A stretch of 64,000 nt of DNA from Thiogranum longum. GTDB lineage: Bacteria > Pseudomonadota > Gammaproteobacteria > DSM-19610. Location: assembly GCF_004339085.1 (NCBI RefSeq), contig NZ_SMFX01000001.1:1868242-1932241 (forward strand), given 5' to 3'. Both the position numbers and the translations under genes were made by a program. Positions 36,913 through 45,650 of this stretch are shown here, piece by piece. How positions within the stretch are numbered: position 1 is the stretch's first letter; each line of letters opens with the position of its first letter. A model generated the notes under the pieces. That model saw only the letters and a list, made by a program, of their open reading frames with translations, made no database searches and was not told where the DNA came from.

Positions 36913-37449
36913 GTGGTTTTAGCTATGGCAGTATTACTGGTACCCGCCGTATTGTTCGCCGGGGAGGTAAAAATGGTATTACAGATGCATTCTCCAGCCT
37001 TTGAGGATGGTGGTGAAATCCCGTCGAAATACACGTGTGAAGGCGATGACGTATCTCCGGCGCTGACATGGGAAGGTGTGCCGGAAGATGCCAAAAGCCT
37101 GGTGCTGATTGTAGATGACCCGGATGCGCCCGACCCGGCTGCGCCACGCATGACCTGGGTCCACTGGCTGCTTTACAACATGCCTGCAGAGACTTCCGGC
37201 CTGCCGGAAGGCGTCACTGCGGCTGACCTGCCATCAGGCACACAGGAGGGCCTGAACGACTGGAAGCGCACCGGCTATGGCGGGGCCTGCCCGCCAATTG
37301 GTCGACACCGATATTTTCACAAGCTGTATGCCCTGGATACTGTCCTGGAAGGCCTCAACAAACCGACCAGGGCACAACTCGAATCTGCCATGAAAGGGCA
37401 CATACTGGCACAGGGTCAGCTGGTAGGGACTTACCAGAAGCATCAGTAA
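36913..37449 (+). CDS. PEBP-family (YbhB/YbcL-like) exported protein
   Basis: A phosphatidylethanolamine-binding-protein fold protein with VSPALTWEGVPEDAKSLVLI, the ligand-site DDPDAP, the MTWVHWLLYNMP block and YGGACPPIGRHRYFHKLYAL, all typical. The start is unsure: a GTG at 36913 gives a hydrophobic signal sequence, while AAGGA at 36865-36869 and the open frame with basic residues (RAGRRG) suggest a start earlier at a rare codon. Function of bacterial PEBP members is not settled. Confidence 0.85.
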   Translation: MVLAMAVLLVPAVLFAGEVKMVLQMHSPAFEDGGEIPSKYTCEGDDVSPALTWEGVPEDAKSLVLIVDDPDAPDPAAPRMTWVHWLLYNMPAETSGLPEGVTAADLPSGTQEGLNDWKRTGYGGACPPIGRHRYFHKLYALDTVLEGLNKPTRAQLESAMKGHILAQGQLVGTYQKHQ

Positions 37450-37487
37450 TGCCGGCCGATGACCTCAACCGGCAAGCTGACTGTCAA

Positions 37488-37844
37488 TCAACCTGGAAAT
37501 ACACTCGCCAGAAAAGATATAAATACCAGTATTGCAGTCAGACCCAGAACCAGAACCGCTCCGGCGGCAGCATCCTTGGCGAGCTTGATTTGCGGGTGTT
37601 GTGCAGGGTGCAGATGGTCCAGTGTTTTCTCAAGCGCGGTGTTAAATAATTCTGCTGCAAGCACTGCACCTGTGGTAAGAATGATAATGCCCCACCAGAC
37701 AGGAGATGGACGCGTTACAATCAGGACAATAGCAATGGCCATTGCAGCAAGAAGTTGCGTGCGAAAACTGGCTTCACTCTTTAGCGCAAACAATATGCCA
37801 TTCAGGGCAAATCCCAGGCGTAAGTGGATGGCTTTATTTTTCAT
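37488..37844 (-). CDS. dgkA: Diacylglycerol kinase DgkA
   Basis: A small inner-membrane kinase phosphorylating diacylglycerol to phosphatidic acid for lipid recycling. With the start MKNKAIHL (37844) it has 118 residues, three membrane helices and the signature ELFNTALEKTLDHL followed by KLAKDAAAGAVL. An ATG at 37859 in frame is less likely. Convergent with the PEBP gene. Confidence 0.93.
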   Translation of the reverse strand: MKNKAIHLRLGFALNGILFALKSEASFRTQLLAAMAIAIVLIVTRPSPVWWGIIILTTGAVLAAELFNTALEKTLDHLHPAQHPQIKLAKDAAAGAVLVLGLTAILVFISFLASVFPG

Positions 37845-38010
37845 AATGGCTGTAGACAATCGTTATAGGAACACCTGTTACCTTAACACTCGCACCTGGC
37901 CAGCACTATAAGCGTATCCCTGCACAGCCGGGTTGGTCAAAATTGCGCACACAAGATTTGTAGCTGCCAGCTTATCCCAGAGACGTGGCTAACAGAGCCG
38001 GGGGAAATTT

Positions 38011-38532
38011 ATGAACAACTTATTGCCTGTTCCAGTGTCGCTTCGAGTCATGATACTGACATTGATTGTCGTGAGCCCGGGATTTGCATTGACATTCTGG
38101 GTTACCGGTTGCGCGACCCTGTCTGCCAGCATCACGCCTCCGAATCTGTCAGTCGTGTCGATCGAACCAGCCGAGGTAGGGCCACTGGAACAGAAATATC
38201 ACCTCAAGGTTCGCTTGCAAAACCCGAACGACCACGCACTCGAGATATCCGGCATCAGCTATGTCCTCGAGGTCAACGGACAGCCCCTGCTGAAAGGTGT
38301 GAGCAGTGATCGTGTTACCCTCCCACGTTTCGGTGAATCTATTATCGAGCTCAGCGGGGTCAGTACGCTGTTTGGTTTTTTACGCCAGCTCCAGGCATTA
38401 GAGGATAAAAAACCCCTGGGAATGCACTATAGAATAAGAGGGAAATTTGGTCTGGCAAACCGGCTGGGCAGCCTGCCCTTCAGTTATGAAGGAACGCTAT
38501 TGCCGCCCGCCGCCGGCGATGCCGGTTCATAA
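38011..38532 (+). CDS. LEA14-like (water stress/WHy domain) lipoprotein
   Basis: A 173-residue protein with a long N-terminal signal ending in a lipobox-like WVTGCATL. A single WHy/LEA type 2 domain follows: SVVSIEPAEVGPLEQKYHLKVRLQNPNDHALEISGISYVLEV. The family is tied to desiccation and stress; the bacterial role is unclear. The stop lies 13 bases from the convergent nrdJ end. The upstream gap holds no clear promoter. Confidence 0.8.
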   Translation: MNNLLPVPVSLRVMILTLIVVSPGFALTFWVTGCATLSASITPPNLSVVSIEPAEVGPLEQKYHLKVRLQNPNDHALEISGISYVLEVNGQPLLKGVSSDRVTLPRFGESIIELSGVSTLFGFLRQLQALEDKKPLGMHYRIRGKFGLANRLGSLPFSYEGTLLPPAAGDAGS

Positions 38533-38545
38533 CCGTCAAGAGCTG

Positions 38546-40384
38546 CTAATCTTCTTCCCGTTCAATGCTGCAGCAGTGCGCACCCAGTGCACCTTCTTCC
38601 TTGTCTTGCTGCTTGCCGGACAACAGAATCCCCCCGCGTAGCGGAGTAGGCCGGTAAGTCGTACACCCCTTTACGCCTGCCTGATATGCCGTCTCATACA
38701 GGGAAAGGAAATCCTCGAAGTCATAGTCCTCCGGTACATTGATGGTCTTGGAGATTGCGTTATCGACAAAAGGTTGCAACGCCGCCTGCATCCTGAGGTG
38801 ATCAACAGGTGGCAGCGAGCGAGCGTCAACAAAGCTCGCGGGTAACTCTTGATTCATCGACGCGCCCCGATGACGGAAAGCATAGTCTGTTACTTCGAAA
38901 GTTTCGTAGTCGCCGGACTGATTCAGCACCCGGCGCCGATGCCTGAAATCGAATACCGGTTCAATGCCGCTGGAAACATTACCGGCCAGCAGGCTGATTG
39001 TGCCACTGGGCGCAATTGCTGTAAGGTGGCTGTTGCGAATGCCCTGCTCGCTGATGCCCCGGCGGATTGCTTCCGGCAACGTCTGGATAAATTTTCCCTG
39101 AAGATAACGATCCCTGTCGAAGAACGGAAAACTGCCCTTCTCACCGGCCAGCTCGATGGAAGCCAGGTAGGCGCTATGACACACCGTTTGCATGATCTGC
39201 TCCGCCTTGTGGCGCGCACCCGCTTTCCCGTAATGCAACCCCAGCATGATCAACGCATCTGCCAGGCCGGTGATACCGAGCCCGATACGACGTGAACCCC
39301 GTGCCTGTTCTGCCTGTGCCTCGAGAGGAAAAGGCGAGCAGTCAATGGCGTTGTCCAGCAAGCGGACCGCCACTTTCACGGTCTCACGGATCGCATCCAG
39401 ATCCAGGTGTGCCCGTGAGGTGAAGGGCTCGAGTACAAAGCGGGTCAGATTGACCGAACCGAGATCACAGGCACCATAGGGTGGCAACGGAATTTCGCCG
39501 CAGGGATTGGTGGTGGTGATCTGTTCCCGGTAGGCCAGATTGTTGAGTGCATTGATACGGTCAACAAACAGCACGCCGGGCTCGGCGGTTTCGTAAGCGG
39601 CAAGCATAATACGCGCCCAGAGTGTGCGAGCCGGAATCTGCCGGATTACCCTGCATGCCACCGCTTCACGCTGACCGGTCCAGTGGCGCATCACAGTTTC
39701 GCTTTCTGCTTCCCCTTCAAGGCTGTCGACCGGAAATACCAGTGGCCAGAGCTCGTCCTGATTCACCGCTTTCATGAAGGCGTCGGTCACCTGCACCGAG
39801 AGATTGAAGTGCAGTAACTCACCAGGTGTCCGCTTGGCATCGATAAAATCCTCGATATCCGGGTGATCGCAACGCAGGCTGGCAATCATGGCTCCGCGCC
39901 GGGCACCGGTAGACATGACTGTGGCACACATGGCATCCCAGATACGCATAAAGGACACCGGACCTGATGCAATGCGGCCACTGGTATGGGCTACACTGTT
40001 CTTTGGCCGCAGATTTGAAAAATCGTAACCCGTGCCGCCACCGGCCTGCATGGTGAGTGCGCCTTCCTTGAGGCGGTCAAAAATGCTCTCCATGCAGTCA
40101 TCGATAACCCCCATGACAAAACAGTTCAGCAGGGTCACGCGCCGGCCACTGCCGGCACCGGCCAGAATGCGGCCACCGGGGAGAAAACGGAAATCTTCCA
40201 GAATGCGGTAAAAGCGTTCTTCCCAGTCAGGGGTATCACGTTCTTCGACGGAAACCAGGGTTTTGGCAACTCGCCGCCAGGTGTCCTCGATATTCTGGTC
40301 CCGGACCACGCCGTCCACCACCAGTCGATATCTGGTTTCCCAGACATGCTGTGCAATGGGTGTGTCGAGGTAAGGTTTTCTCAT
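38546..40384 (-). CDS. nrdJ: Adenosylcobalamin-dependent ribonucleotide reductase (class II)
   Basis: Makes deoxyribonucleotides with B12 and needs no oxygen. The 612-residue chain has the LNCFVMGV start of the barrel, MQAGGGTGYDFSNLRP, the substrate-site NPCGEIPL, the IAPSGTISLLAGNVSSGIEPVF block and a C-terminal cysteine pair (HCCS) for re-reduction. No ATP-cone is visible. It is the last gene of the minus-strand operon with the DksA-like, HPF and DUF6763 genes; the gap to DUF6763 is 75 bases. No cobalamin riboswitch is visible. Confidence 0.94.
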   Translation of the reverse strand: MRKPYLDTPIAQHVWETRYRLVVDGVVRDQNIEDTWRRVAKTLVSVEERDTPDWEERFYRILEDFRFLPGGRILAGAGSGRRVTLLNCFVMGVIDDCMESIFDRLKEGALTMQAGGGTGYDFSNLRPKNSVAHTSGRIASGPVSFMRIWDAMCATVMSTGARRGAMIASLRCDHPDIEDFIDAKRTPGELLHFNLSVQVTDAFMKAVNQDELWPLVFPVDSLEGEAESETVMRHWTGQREAVACRVIRQIPARTLWARIMLAAYETAEPGVLFVDRINALNNLAYREQITTTNPCGEIPLPPYGACDLGSVNLTRFVLEPFTSRAHLDLDAIRETVKVAVRLLDNAIDCSPFPLEAQAEQARGSRRIGLGITGLADALIMLGLHYGKAGARHKAEQIMQTVCHSAYLASIELAGEKGSFPFFDRDRYLQGKFIQTLPEAIRRGISEQGIRNSHLTAIAPSGTISLLAGNVSSGIEPVFDFRHRRRVLNQSGDYETFEVTDYAFRHRGASMNQELPASFVDARSLPPVDHLRMQAALQPFVDNAISKTINVPEDYDFEDFLSLYETAYQAGVKGCTTYRPTPLRGGILLSGKQQDKEEGALGAHCCSIEREED

Positions 40385-40459
40385 GGCTGATGTATATCGA
40401 TGTTCCTCAAAACAGGGATAGCAGGAACAAAGTGGATTTCGCGACGGGATCCGGAAAGT

Positions 40460-40840
40460 TTATAGCTCACCCTCCCACGGCTCTTCCCTGGGACGGCCTT
40501 CACCCCAGTCATCTTCTCCCTCTTCCGGGCCAGCACCTTGCTCCTCCGATTTAATCTCCTGCCAGGGTGCCGCCCAGTCATCGGAGTTGGTATCGGTAAT
40601 CTGTGTACCCAAATCGTCCACTTCGGCGACATCAACCGGGCCGCTCCAGTTTTCCGGTGCCTCAATGGGTTCGATATCGAGTTCATACCAGCTATCCAGC
40701 CCGATTTCTTCCACATCTCCATCGAAGTATTGAATGTCAACGCTGCCCTCGTCTTCGTTCAGCGCGACTACGCGGAACTTCTGGCCTTTGTCGAGGTGCT
40801 GATACCAGTTTCTTAAAACGGGATCGGCTTCTGTAGTCAT
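40460..40840 (-). CDS. DUF6763 family protein
   Basis: A 126-residue acidic protein with DPVLRNWYQHLDKGQKFRVV, then EGSVDIQYFDGDVEEIGLDSWYELDI, a compact beta-rich (SH3-like) domain, and an acidic C-terminal tail rich in tryptophan. Function unknown. It lies between the HPF-type gene and nrdJ in one direction, so it is probably part of the same operon. A truncated second copy is at 30393-30527. Confidence 0.78.
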   Translation of the reverse strand: MTTEADPVLRNWYQHLDKGQKFRVVALNEDEGSVDIQYFDGDVEEIGLDSWYELDIEPIEAPENWSGPVDVAEVDDLGTQITDTNSDDWAAPWQEIKSEEQGAGPEEGEDDWGEGRPREEPWEGEL

Positions 40841-40888
40841 CGCATTACCCTCTACTTCGTTCCTGACAAACTATCAGGTTTGCATCAT

Positions 40889-41458
40889 TCATGGTCCGGT
40901 AATGTGGTGTTTGCCAACCGGTCGCACAGTACTGGCCTGAGGCCCCATCTCGCCCTGCTCTTCGACAAAACGCACTTCGCTGCCGATGTCGAGTTGCCGG
41001 AAGCGACCGTTCAGAACGCTGTTTTCGTGGAAGTAGACTTCGCGTCCGTCCGGTGTCTGAATCTTGCCAAAACCATTCTCGGGGGAATATTCGATAACCC
41101 GTCCGTGAGGAGGTGTATCGTGGCTTTTGACCTTGCGCTGGGTCTTGCGCAGCCGGTCTTCGAGTTGTCGGCGAGCGGCATTAAAAGCGTCGCGAATAGC
41201 GACGTAAATATCTTCGTGGGCATGATTCAGCCCGCTGTCGCGGCTGACCACGATCTCATTACCCGGCACCGTGATGTCGATGCGGATCTGAAACAATTTT
41301 CCGTGATGCTGGTGTTGAGCGACCAGCTCCACGACGACCCGGCACGCCATAATATGGTCATGGAAGCGGTCGAGTTTCTGTGCTTTTTCGCGGATCCGGG
41401 CCTCAACGGCCTCTGATGGTTCCATATTCTGAAAGGTGATCTGTAAGGGTATCTGCAT
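40889..41458 (-). CDS. HPF/RaiA-like ribosome hibernation factor fused to a cold-shock domain
   Basis: The first part (about residues 1-110) has the ribosome-associated inhibitor fold: PLQITFQNMEPSEAVEARIREKAQKL, then VSRDSGLNHAHEDIYVAIRDAFNAARRQLED. The last part (about 115-185) is a cold-shock RNA-binding domain, GRVIEYSPENGFGKIQTPDGREVYFHENSV. Together it likely binds the idle 30S or 70S ribosome and RNA in hibernation. The 30-base gap to the DksA-like gene supports co-transcription. Confidence 0.9.
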   Translation of the reverse strand: MQIPLQITFQNMEPSEAVEARIREKAQKLDRFHDHIMACRVVVELVAQHQHHGKLFQIRIDITVPGNEIVVSRDSGLNHAHEDIYVAIRDAFNAARRQLEDRLRKTQRKVKSHDTPPHGRVIEYSPENGFGKIQTPDGREVYFHENSVLNGRFRQLDIGSEVRFVEEQGEMGPQASTVRPVGKHHITGP

Positions 41459-41488
41459 AGTTGTTCTCCCCGGGATTTCCGTTTGCTT

Positions 41489-41887
41489 CTATAAACTGGC
41501 GTGCGAACCCGTCTGCCTTCCGGATTCATAATGCTGCTGGCAGACCAGACAGCGTTTGGCTGTCGGATAGGCGGATAATCGTTCGAAGGGAATATTTTCT
41601 TCACAGTCGATACAGACACCATAGCTGCCTGTAGCGAGACGTATCAGCGCCTGTTCTATATCACTGACTTCACTGACCTCGCGATCGATATCAGCGAAAC
41701 CGATATCCGCCAGAAGGTCGGCGACTGCTTCTTCCGCGCTGTCGTGAACTCGACCGGCAAGGTCATTATAGTTTTGATTATCAGACTCCAGCAGCTGTCT
41801 TTGTATTAATGACAACAATTCAGCACGACGCTGCTCAAGTTGCGTTTTCAAAAGAACCTTTTCCTGCGCCGAAAGACTACCTGCCAC
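41489..41887 (-). CDS. TraR/DksA-family zinc-finger protein
   Basis: A 132-residue protein with a coiled-coil N-terminus (about 8-75) and a C4 zinc finger, C-x2-C-x17-C-x2-C (CIDCEENIPFERLSAYPTAKRCLVC). The acidic coiled-coil tip (LADIGFADIDREV) would reach the RNA polymerase secondary channel, as in DksA. It is first in the operon with HPF, DUF6763 and nrdJ. An FNR-type box lies 110 bases upstream. Confidence 0.9.
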   Translation of the reverse strand: MAGSLSAQEKVLLKTQLEQRRAELLSLIQRQLLESDNQNYNDLAGRVHDSAEEAVADLLADIGFADIDREVSEVSDIEQALIRLATGSYGVCIDCEENIPFERLSAYPTAKRCLVCQQHYESGRQTGSHASL

Positions 41888-41996
41888 CTGACATATCTCC
41901 CTCTTTTGACAGCATCTCAGTATAACTATAGCAGTCGGATTATAAGGCTGCTCGAAGTCATGCTCTTTACCCTAAGGCAAGCATTTAACGTCGCCA

Positions 41997-42010
41997 TTGA
42001 TCTCTGTCAA
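41997..42010. promoter_or_regulatory. FNR-type operator between the DksA-like and DUF3775 genes
   Basis: TTGAT-CTCT-GTCAA has one mismatch to TTGAT-N4-ATCAA and flanking A/T bases extend the symmetry. On the minus strand TAGGGT, which keeps the three most conserved -10 bases, lies at the 22-base class II spacing (complement of 41969-41974). No comparable -10 is seen at that spacing towards DUF3775; GATACT at 42039 is 28 bases away. Confidence 0.6.
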
Positions 42011-42139
42011 TACAGCACCCCGCCAATCATGCTGCGTGGATACTGAGGCAGATCAAACACGGCACAGTGAATATGTGCTTTACTGTAACCCGGTAGTGAT
42101 AAAACGCTTGAACAGACTGTCAATATTACGGGGGTTGCC

Positions 42140-42526
42140 ATGCTGAACCTGAATCCCGAAACGGTTTGCTTCCTGATTTCCAGGACGCGAGTTTTCCACA
42201 GCAAGGAAGCGGTCGCACTGCCGGATGAACCCGATAGCCCAACGGATGACTGGGCACTGCAGGTACTGGCTGACCACAGCGGGGATTCCGTTTTTCAGGA
42301 GTTCAAGGCTACTGTTGATGATCTGGAACCTGATCAACAGCAGGCTCTGGTTGCGCTGATGTGGCTCGGGAGGAATGACTTCAGCGCCGACGAATGGGTA
42401 GCCGCCTTGCAGGAAGCCCGACAGAACTGGGACGAGAACACGGCGGAATACCTTATCGCTCACCCGTTGCTGGCTGATTACCTCCTTGAAGGGCTGCACC
42501 TTCTCGGTTATAGCTGCGATGAGTAA
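42140..42526 (+). CDS. DUF3775 family protein
   Basis: A 128-residue acidic soluble protein beginning MLNLNPETVCFLISRTRVF, then DDLEPDQQQALVALMWLGR and the ending HPLLADYLLEGLHLLGYSCDE, as in DUF3775 proteins. Largely helical; function unknown. It may be read divergently from the DksA-like operon, with which it shares an intergenic region carrying an FNR-like box. Confidence 0.82.
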   Translation: MLNLNPETVCFLISRTRVFHSKEAVALPDEPDSPTDDWALQVLADHSGDSVFQEFKATVDDLEPDQQQALVALMWLGRNDFSADEWVAALQEARQNWDENTAEYLIAHPLLADYLLEGLHLLGYSCDE

Positions 42527-42553
42527 TGCGTGGTATGAAGTATTATTGCCCAA

Positions 42554-42682
42554 GGAGCCTCTGGTTAATTCGTCATTGCGAGAAACGAAGTGACGCGGCA
42601 ATGTCTAACAGACTGATTCCATTGCATGAGATTGCCGCGCTTCGCTCGCAATGACGTGAACTCTGAATGAATCAGAGGCTCC
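42554..42682. repeat. MITE-like imperfect palindrome with terminal inverted repeats
   Basis: GGAGCCTCTG (42554-42563) and CAGAGGCTCC (42673-42682) are perfect inverted ends. Inside, CGTCATTGCGAGAAACGAAG and its near complement (ATTGCCGCGCTTCGCTCGCA region, about 42627-42655) form further imperfect arms. The inner core resembles the widespread CGTCATTGCGAGCG-type palindrome of bacterial genomes. No ORF inside, 129 bp, consistent with a non-autonomous mobile palindrome. Confidence 0.85.
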
Positions 42683-42714
42683 CCTAAGACGAACACATTC
42701 ACAGGAGAAAAGTC

Positions 42715-42954
42715 ATGCCCGAAACACATGATGCCCCCCATGTCGGCGCCCCGGATCCCGAGTTAAAGAACTCCCCTGTTTTCGATGAAGCCGATGATGG
42801 ATATCTCTCCCTGGACCTGGAGCTCGAATCCAGCGCCTGCTACTTCAACGGCGAGTCCTATGCCATAGGACAGTATGTTTGCAGCGGTGACGAGCTGCTG
42901 CGATGCGAGGAAAAGGGTGTGTGGATACGTGAAGGCTCCTGTCACAAGGACTGA
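42715..42954 (+). CDS. DUF1496-type small protein
   Basis: A 79-residue protein containing SSACYFNGESYAIGQYVCSG, then ELLRCEEKGVWIREGSC, the DUF1496 pattern with four cysteines. No signal peptide is seen, and the N-terminal 35 residues are acidic and variable. It follows the MITE-like element by 32 bases and precedes glgP by 36. Function unknown. Confidence 0.75.
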   Translation: MPETHDAPHVGAPDPELKNSPVFDEADDGYLSLDLELESSACYFNGESYAIGQYVCSGDELLRCEEKGVWIREGSCHKD

Positions 42955-42990
42955 CAGCCTCAAACAGCACTTTGAATAACCGGGAATTTT

Positions 42991-45564
42991 ATGCCAGGAA
43001 CACACTTCAAGGTTGAAATAAGACCGCAGTTACCGGAGCGACTGGAACGACTTCAGGAACTTGCCAATGACCTGTATTACAGCTGGAACCGCGGTGTACG
43101 GCGTCTTTTCAGACACCTCGACGAACAGACCTGGATAAACAGCAACAGTAATCCCAAAGTCTTTTTGCGTCGGGTGGGGCAGAAAAAACTCGAGCAGGCG
43201 GCCAGGGACCCTATTTTTCTGGGCGATTTCCGCAGTATTCTTTCGGAGTACGACACCTATATTCAGGAACGGCCGCTGACCGAGGTCGAATCTTCCCTGG
43301 ATATGGATAACGATCTCGTTGCGTATTTTTCCGCGGAGTTTGGTTTTCACCAGAGTGTGCCGATCTATGCCGGCGGCCTGGGTATACTTGCAGGTGACTA
43401 CTGCAAGGCAATGAGCAATCTCGGCGTGCCTTTTATAGGTGTCGGCCTGCTCTATCACGAAGGCTATTTCACACAGAGAATCCTGCGTGATGGCAAACAA
43501 CTAGCGGATTACCCCCACGTAAACCCCGAAGACCTGCCCGTGACCGAGGCCCGTGATGCCCAGGGCAGAGAACTTGATGTCAACGTTATCATTGCCGGCC
43601 GCCCGGTCAAGATTAAAGTATGGGAGGTTCGCGCAGGCCACATAAAGCTCTATTTGCTTGATAGTGATATACCTGAGAACACGCCACAGGAGCGCGTCAT
43701 TACCGGTCAGCTTTACGGTGGTGATTCAGAAGCCCGAATTAAACAGGAGATCGTGCTGGGTATCGGCGGCGTTCGTGCGTTGCGAGCTATGGGACTGGCG
43801 CCCACTGTATGGCACATCAACGAGGGACATGCCGGATTCCAGGTACTGGAACGCTGTCGGGAATATGTGGCTGCCGGAATGAAGTTCGACGCTGCGCTTG
43901 AGCTGGCCGCAGCAAATACGGTTTTTACCACGCACACTCCTGTACCCGCAGGACATGACATTTTCTCTACCGACCTGGTACGAACACACCTCAGCGCCCT
44001 GATCAACGATCTTGGCTGTGGCGAGCAACGTTTTCTCGCACTGGGCGAGAATTCTGACCACACCAGCGGATTCAATATGACAACACTGGGCCTGCATGGC
44101 TCACGATTTTGTAATGGTGTGAGTCGTATACACGGGCATGTTGCCGCCGAGATGGAGAGCCACCTCTGGCCGCAGATTCCGCCTGACGAGAACCCCATCG
44201 GTTACGTAACCAACGGTGTCGATGTTGACACCTTTCTGGGTCAGTCGTGGGCGGCGCTGTTTGATATGTATGTGGGGCGTGGCTGGCGAGCCAAGCTGAC
44301 AGACAAACAGTTCTGGGGAAAATTCATCAACGAAATTCCGGATCATGTCTATCTAAGTGTCAGGCATATCCACAAGAATGCGATGCTAAAAGAACTGCGT
44401 TGCCGCATGATTGCACAATTGACGCGTAACGGTTGTGTTGAATCGGAAATCAGGACCTCAATCCGGCATCTGACGCCACCTTATGATGACATTCTGGTGA
44501 TTGGCTTCGCGCGACGTTTTGCAACCTACAAACGTGCCACCCTGCTGTTTCGTGACATCGAACGGCTGGAACGCCTGGTCAACGACACGGATCGACCGGT
44601 CCTTTTTATTTTTGCCGGGAAAGCACACCCCAAAGACGTGCCTGGAAAACAGCTGATCCGTGAAATTACCGCGATTGCCAACCTGCCGGCATTCCGTGGC
44701 AAGATTCTCCTTCTTGAGGACTATAATCTTTCCCTGGCGCGCGACCTCTACCCCGGCGTGGATGTGTGGCTGAACGTGCCGGAATATCCCAAGGAGGCTT
44801 GCGGCACCTCGGGAATGAAGGCAGCCATTAACGGTGCTATCAATCTCAGTATTCTGGACGGCTGGTGGGCGGAAGCGTTCGATGGTGACAATGGCTGGGC
44901 GATTACACCGCACCCGGAGCTGGACGCAGAAACCCGTGATGCCATGGAAGCAGACGAGCTTCTGAATATTCTCGAGCACGAAGTTTTACCGCTTTACTTT
45001 TCGCGCGATGAAAACGGCGAAGCCCTGCCCTGGATTGAAAAATCAAAGGCATCATTGCTCACCATATTGCCTCACTTTAATAATATCCGCATGGCAAGTG
45101 ATTACCTGCGTGATTATTACGGACCTGCAGCCAGTCAGGGCAAACGTCTGGCTTCCGATAACGCCGCCGGGGCGGTGGAGCTTGCCTGCTGGGAAAAGGT
45201 GGTTGCCGAAGCCTGGCCAGAAATTACCGCGCGGCTGACAAATGCGCCTGCCGATTCAATTGTCACCGGTCATCCTTTACCTGTCGAAGTTACCGTTGGA
45301 TTGAACGACCTGCAACCCCGGGACGTGGAAGTAGAATGTGTGATTGGTCAGCGCGACGGCCTGGATGAATTCATCCCCGTTGCCAGCGTGCTTCTGAAAC
45401 CGGATGCGCAAAGTACGCAGGGGGAGACGATATATCGTGCTGACCTGTGCAACCCCAGGCCCTGTGATACGTTTGACGGCCTCCAATATTACCAGATCAG
45501 GTTGTACCCGACTCATCCGCTGCTCAGTCACCGTTTCGCCTGTGGATTGATGCTATGGTTGTGA
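42991..45564 (+). CDS. glgP: Alpha-glucan (glycogen/maltodextrin) phosphorylase
   Basis: A PLP-dependent enzyme releasing glucose-1-phosphate from alpha-1,4-glucans. The 857-residue chain is of the short, thermophile-like GT35 group, with the opening LANDLYYSWNRGVRRLF, VPIYAGGLGILAGDY, WHINEGHAGF, the TTHTPVPAGHD block and the PLP-lysine region KEACGTSGMKAAINGAINLS. The C-terminal 110 residues are a beta-rich domain. It supplies sugar phosphate to the downstream central-carbon genes. Confidence 0.93.
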   Translation: MPGTHFKVEIRPQLPERLERLQELANDLYYSWNRGVRRLFRHLDEQTWINSNSNPKVFLRRVGQKKLEQAARDPIFLGDFRSILSEYDTYIQERPLTEVESSLDMDNDLVAYFSAEFGFHQSVPIYAGGLGILAGDYCKAMSNLGVPFIGVGLLYHEGYFTQRILRDGKQLADYPHVNPEDLPVTEARDAQGRELDVNVIIAGRPVKIKVWEVRAGHIKLYLLDSDIPENTPQERVITGQLYGGDSEARIKQEIVLGIGGVRALRAMGLAPTVWHINEGHAGFQVLERCREYVAAGMKFDAALELAAANTVFTTHTPVPAGHDIFSTDLVRTHLSALINDLGCGEQRFLALGENSDHTSGFNMTTLGLHGSRFCNGVSRIHGHVAAEMESHLWPQIPPDENPIGYVTNGVDVDTFLGQSWAALFDMYVGRGWRAKLTDKQFWGKFINEIPDHVYLSVRHIHKNAMLKELRCRMIAQLTRNGCVESEIRTSIRHLTPPYDDILVIGFARRFATYKRATLLFRDIERLERLVNDTDRPVLFIFAGKAHPKDVPGKQLIREITAIANLPAFRGKILLLEDYNLSLARDLYPGVDVWLNVPEYPKEACGTSGMKAAINGAINLSILDGWWAEAFDGDNGWAITPHPELDAETRDAMEADELLNILEHEVLPLYFSRDENGEALPWIEKSKASLLTILPHFNNIRMASDYLRDYYGPAASQGKRLASDNAAGAVELACWEKVVAEAWPEITARLTNAPADSIVTGHPLPVEVTVGLNDLQPRDVEVECVIGQRDGLDEFIPVASVLLKPDAQSTQGETIYRADLCNPRPCDTFDGLQYYQIRLYPTHPLLSHRFACGLMLWL

Positions 45565-45650
45565 GGAAAATGACTTTCCGGCACCCCTGCGCGACGCAGG
45601 TAGTGGAGAAGCCCGGGGCTACTTGATCCTTTTCCGTGGTCAGCGCAGGT

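Noticed and set aside
40387-40400. CTGAT-GTAT-ATCGA as an FNR box for nrdJ
   Set aside because: Two mismatches, and only three bases from the start codon, so it would overlap the ribosome binding site rather than act as a promoter element.
40385-40459. Cobalamin riboswitch before nrdJ
   Set aside because: The gap is only 75 bases and lacks the B12-box.
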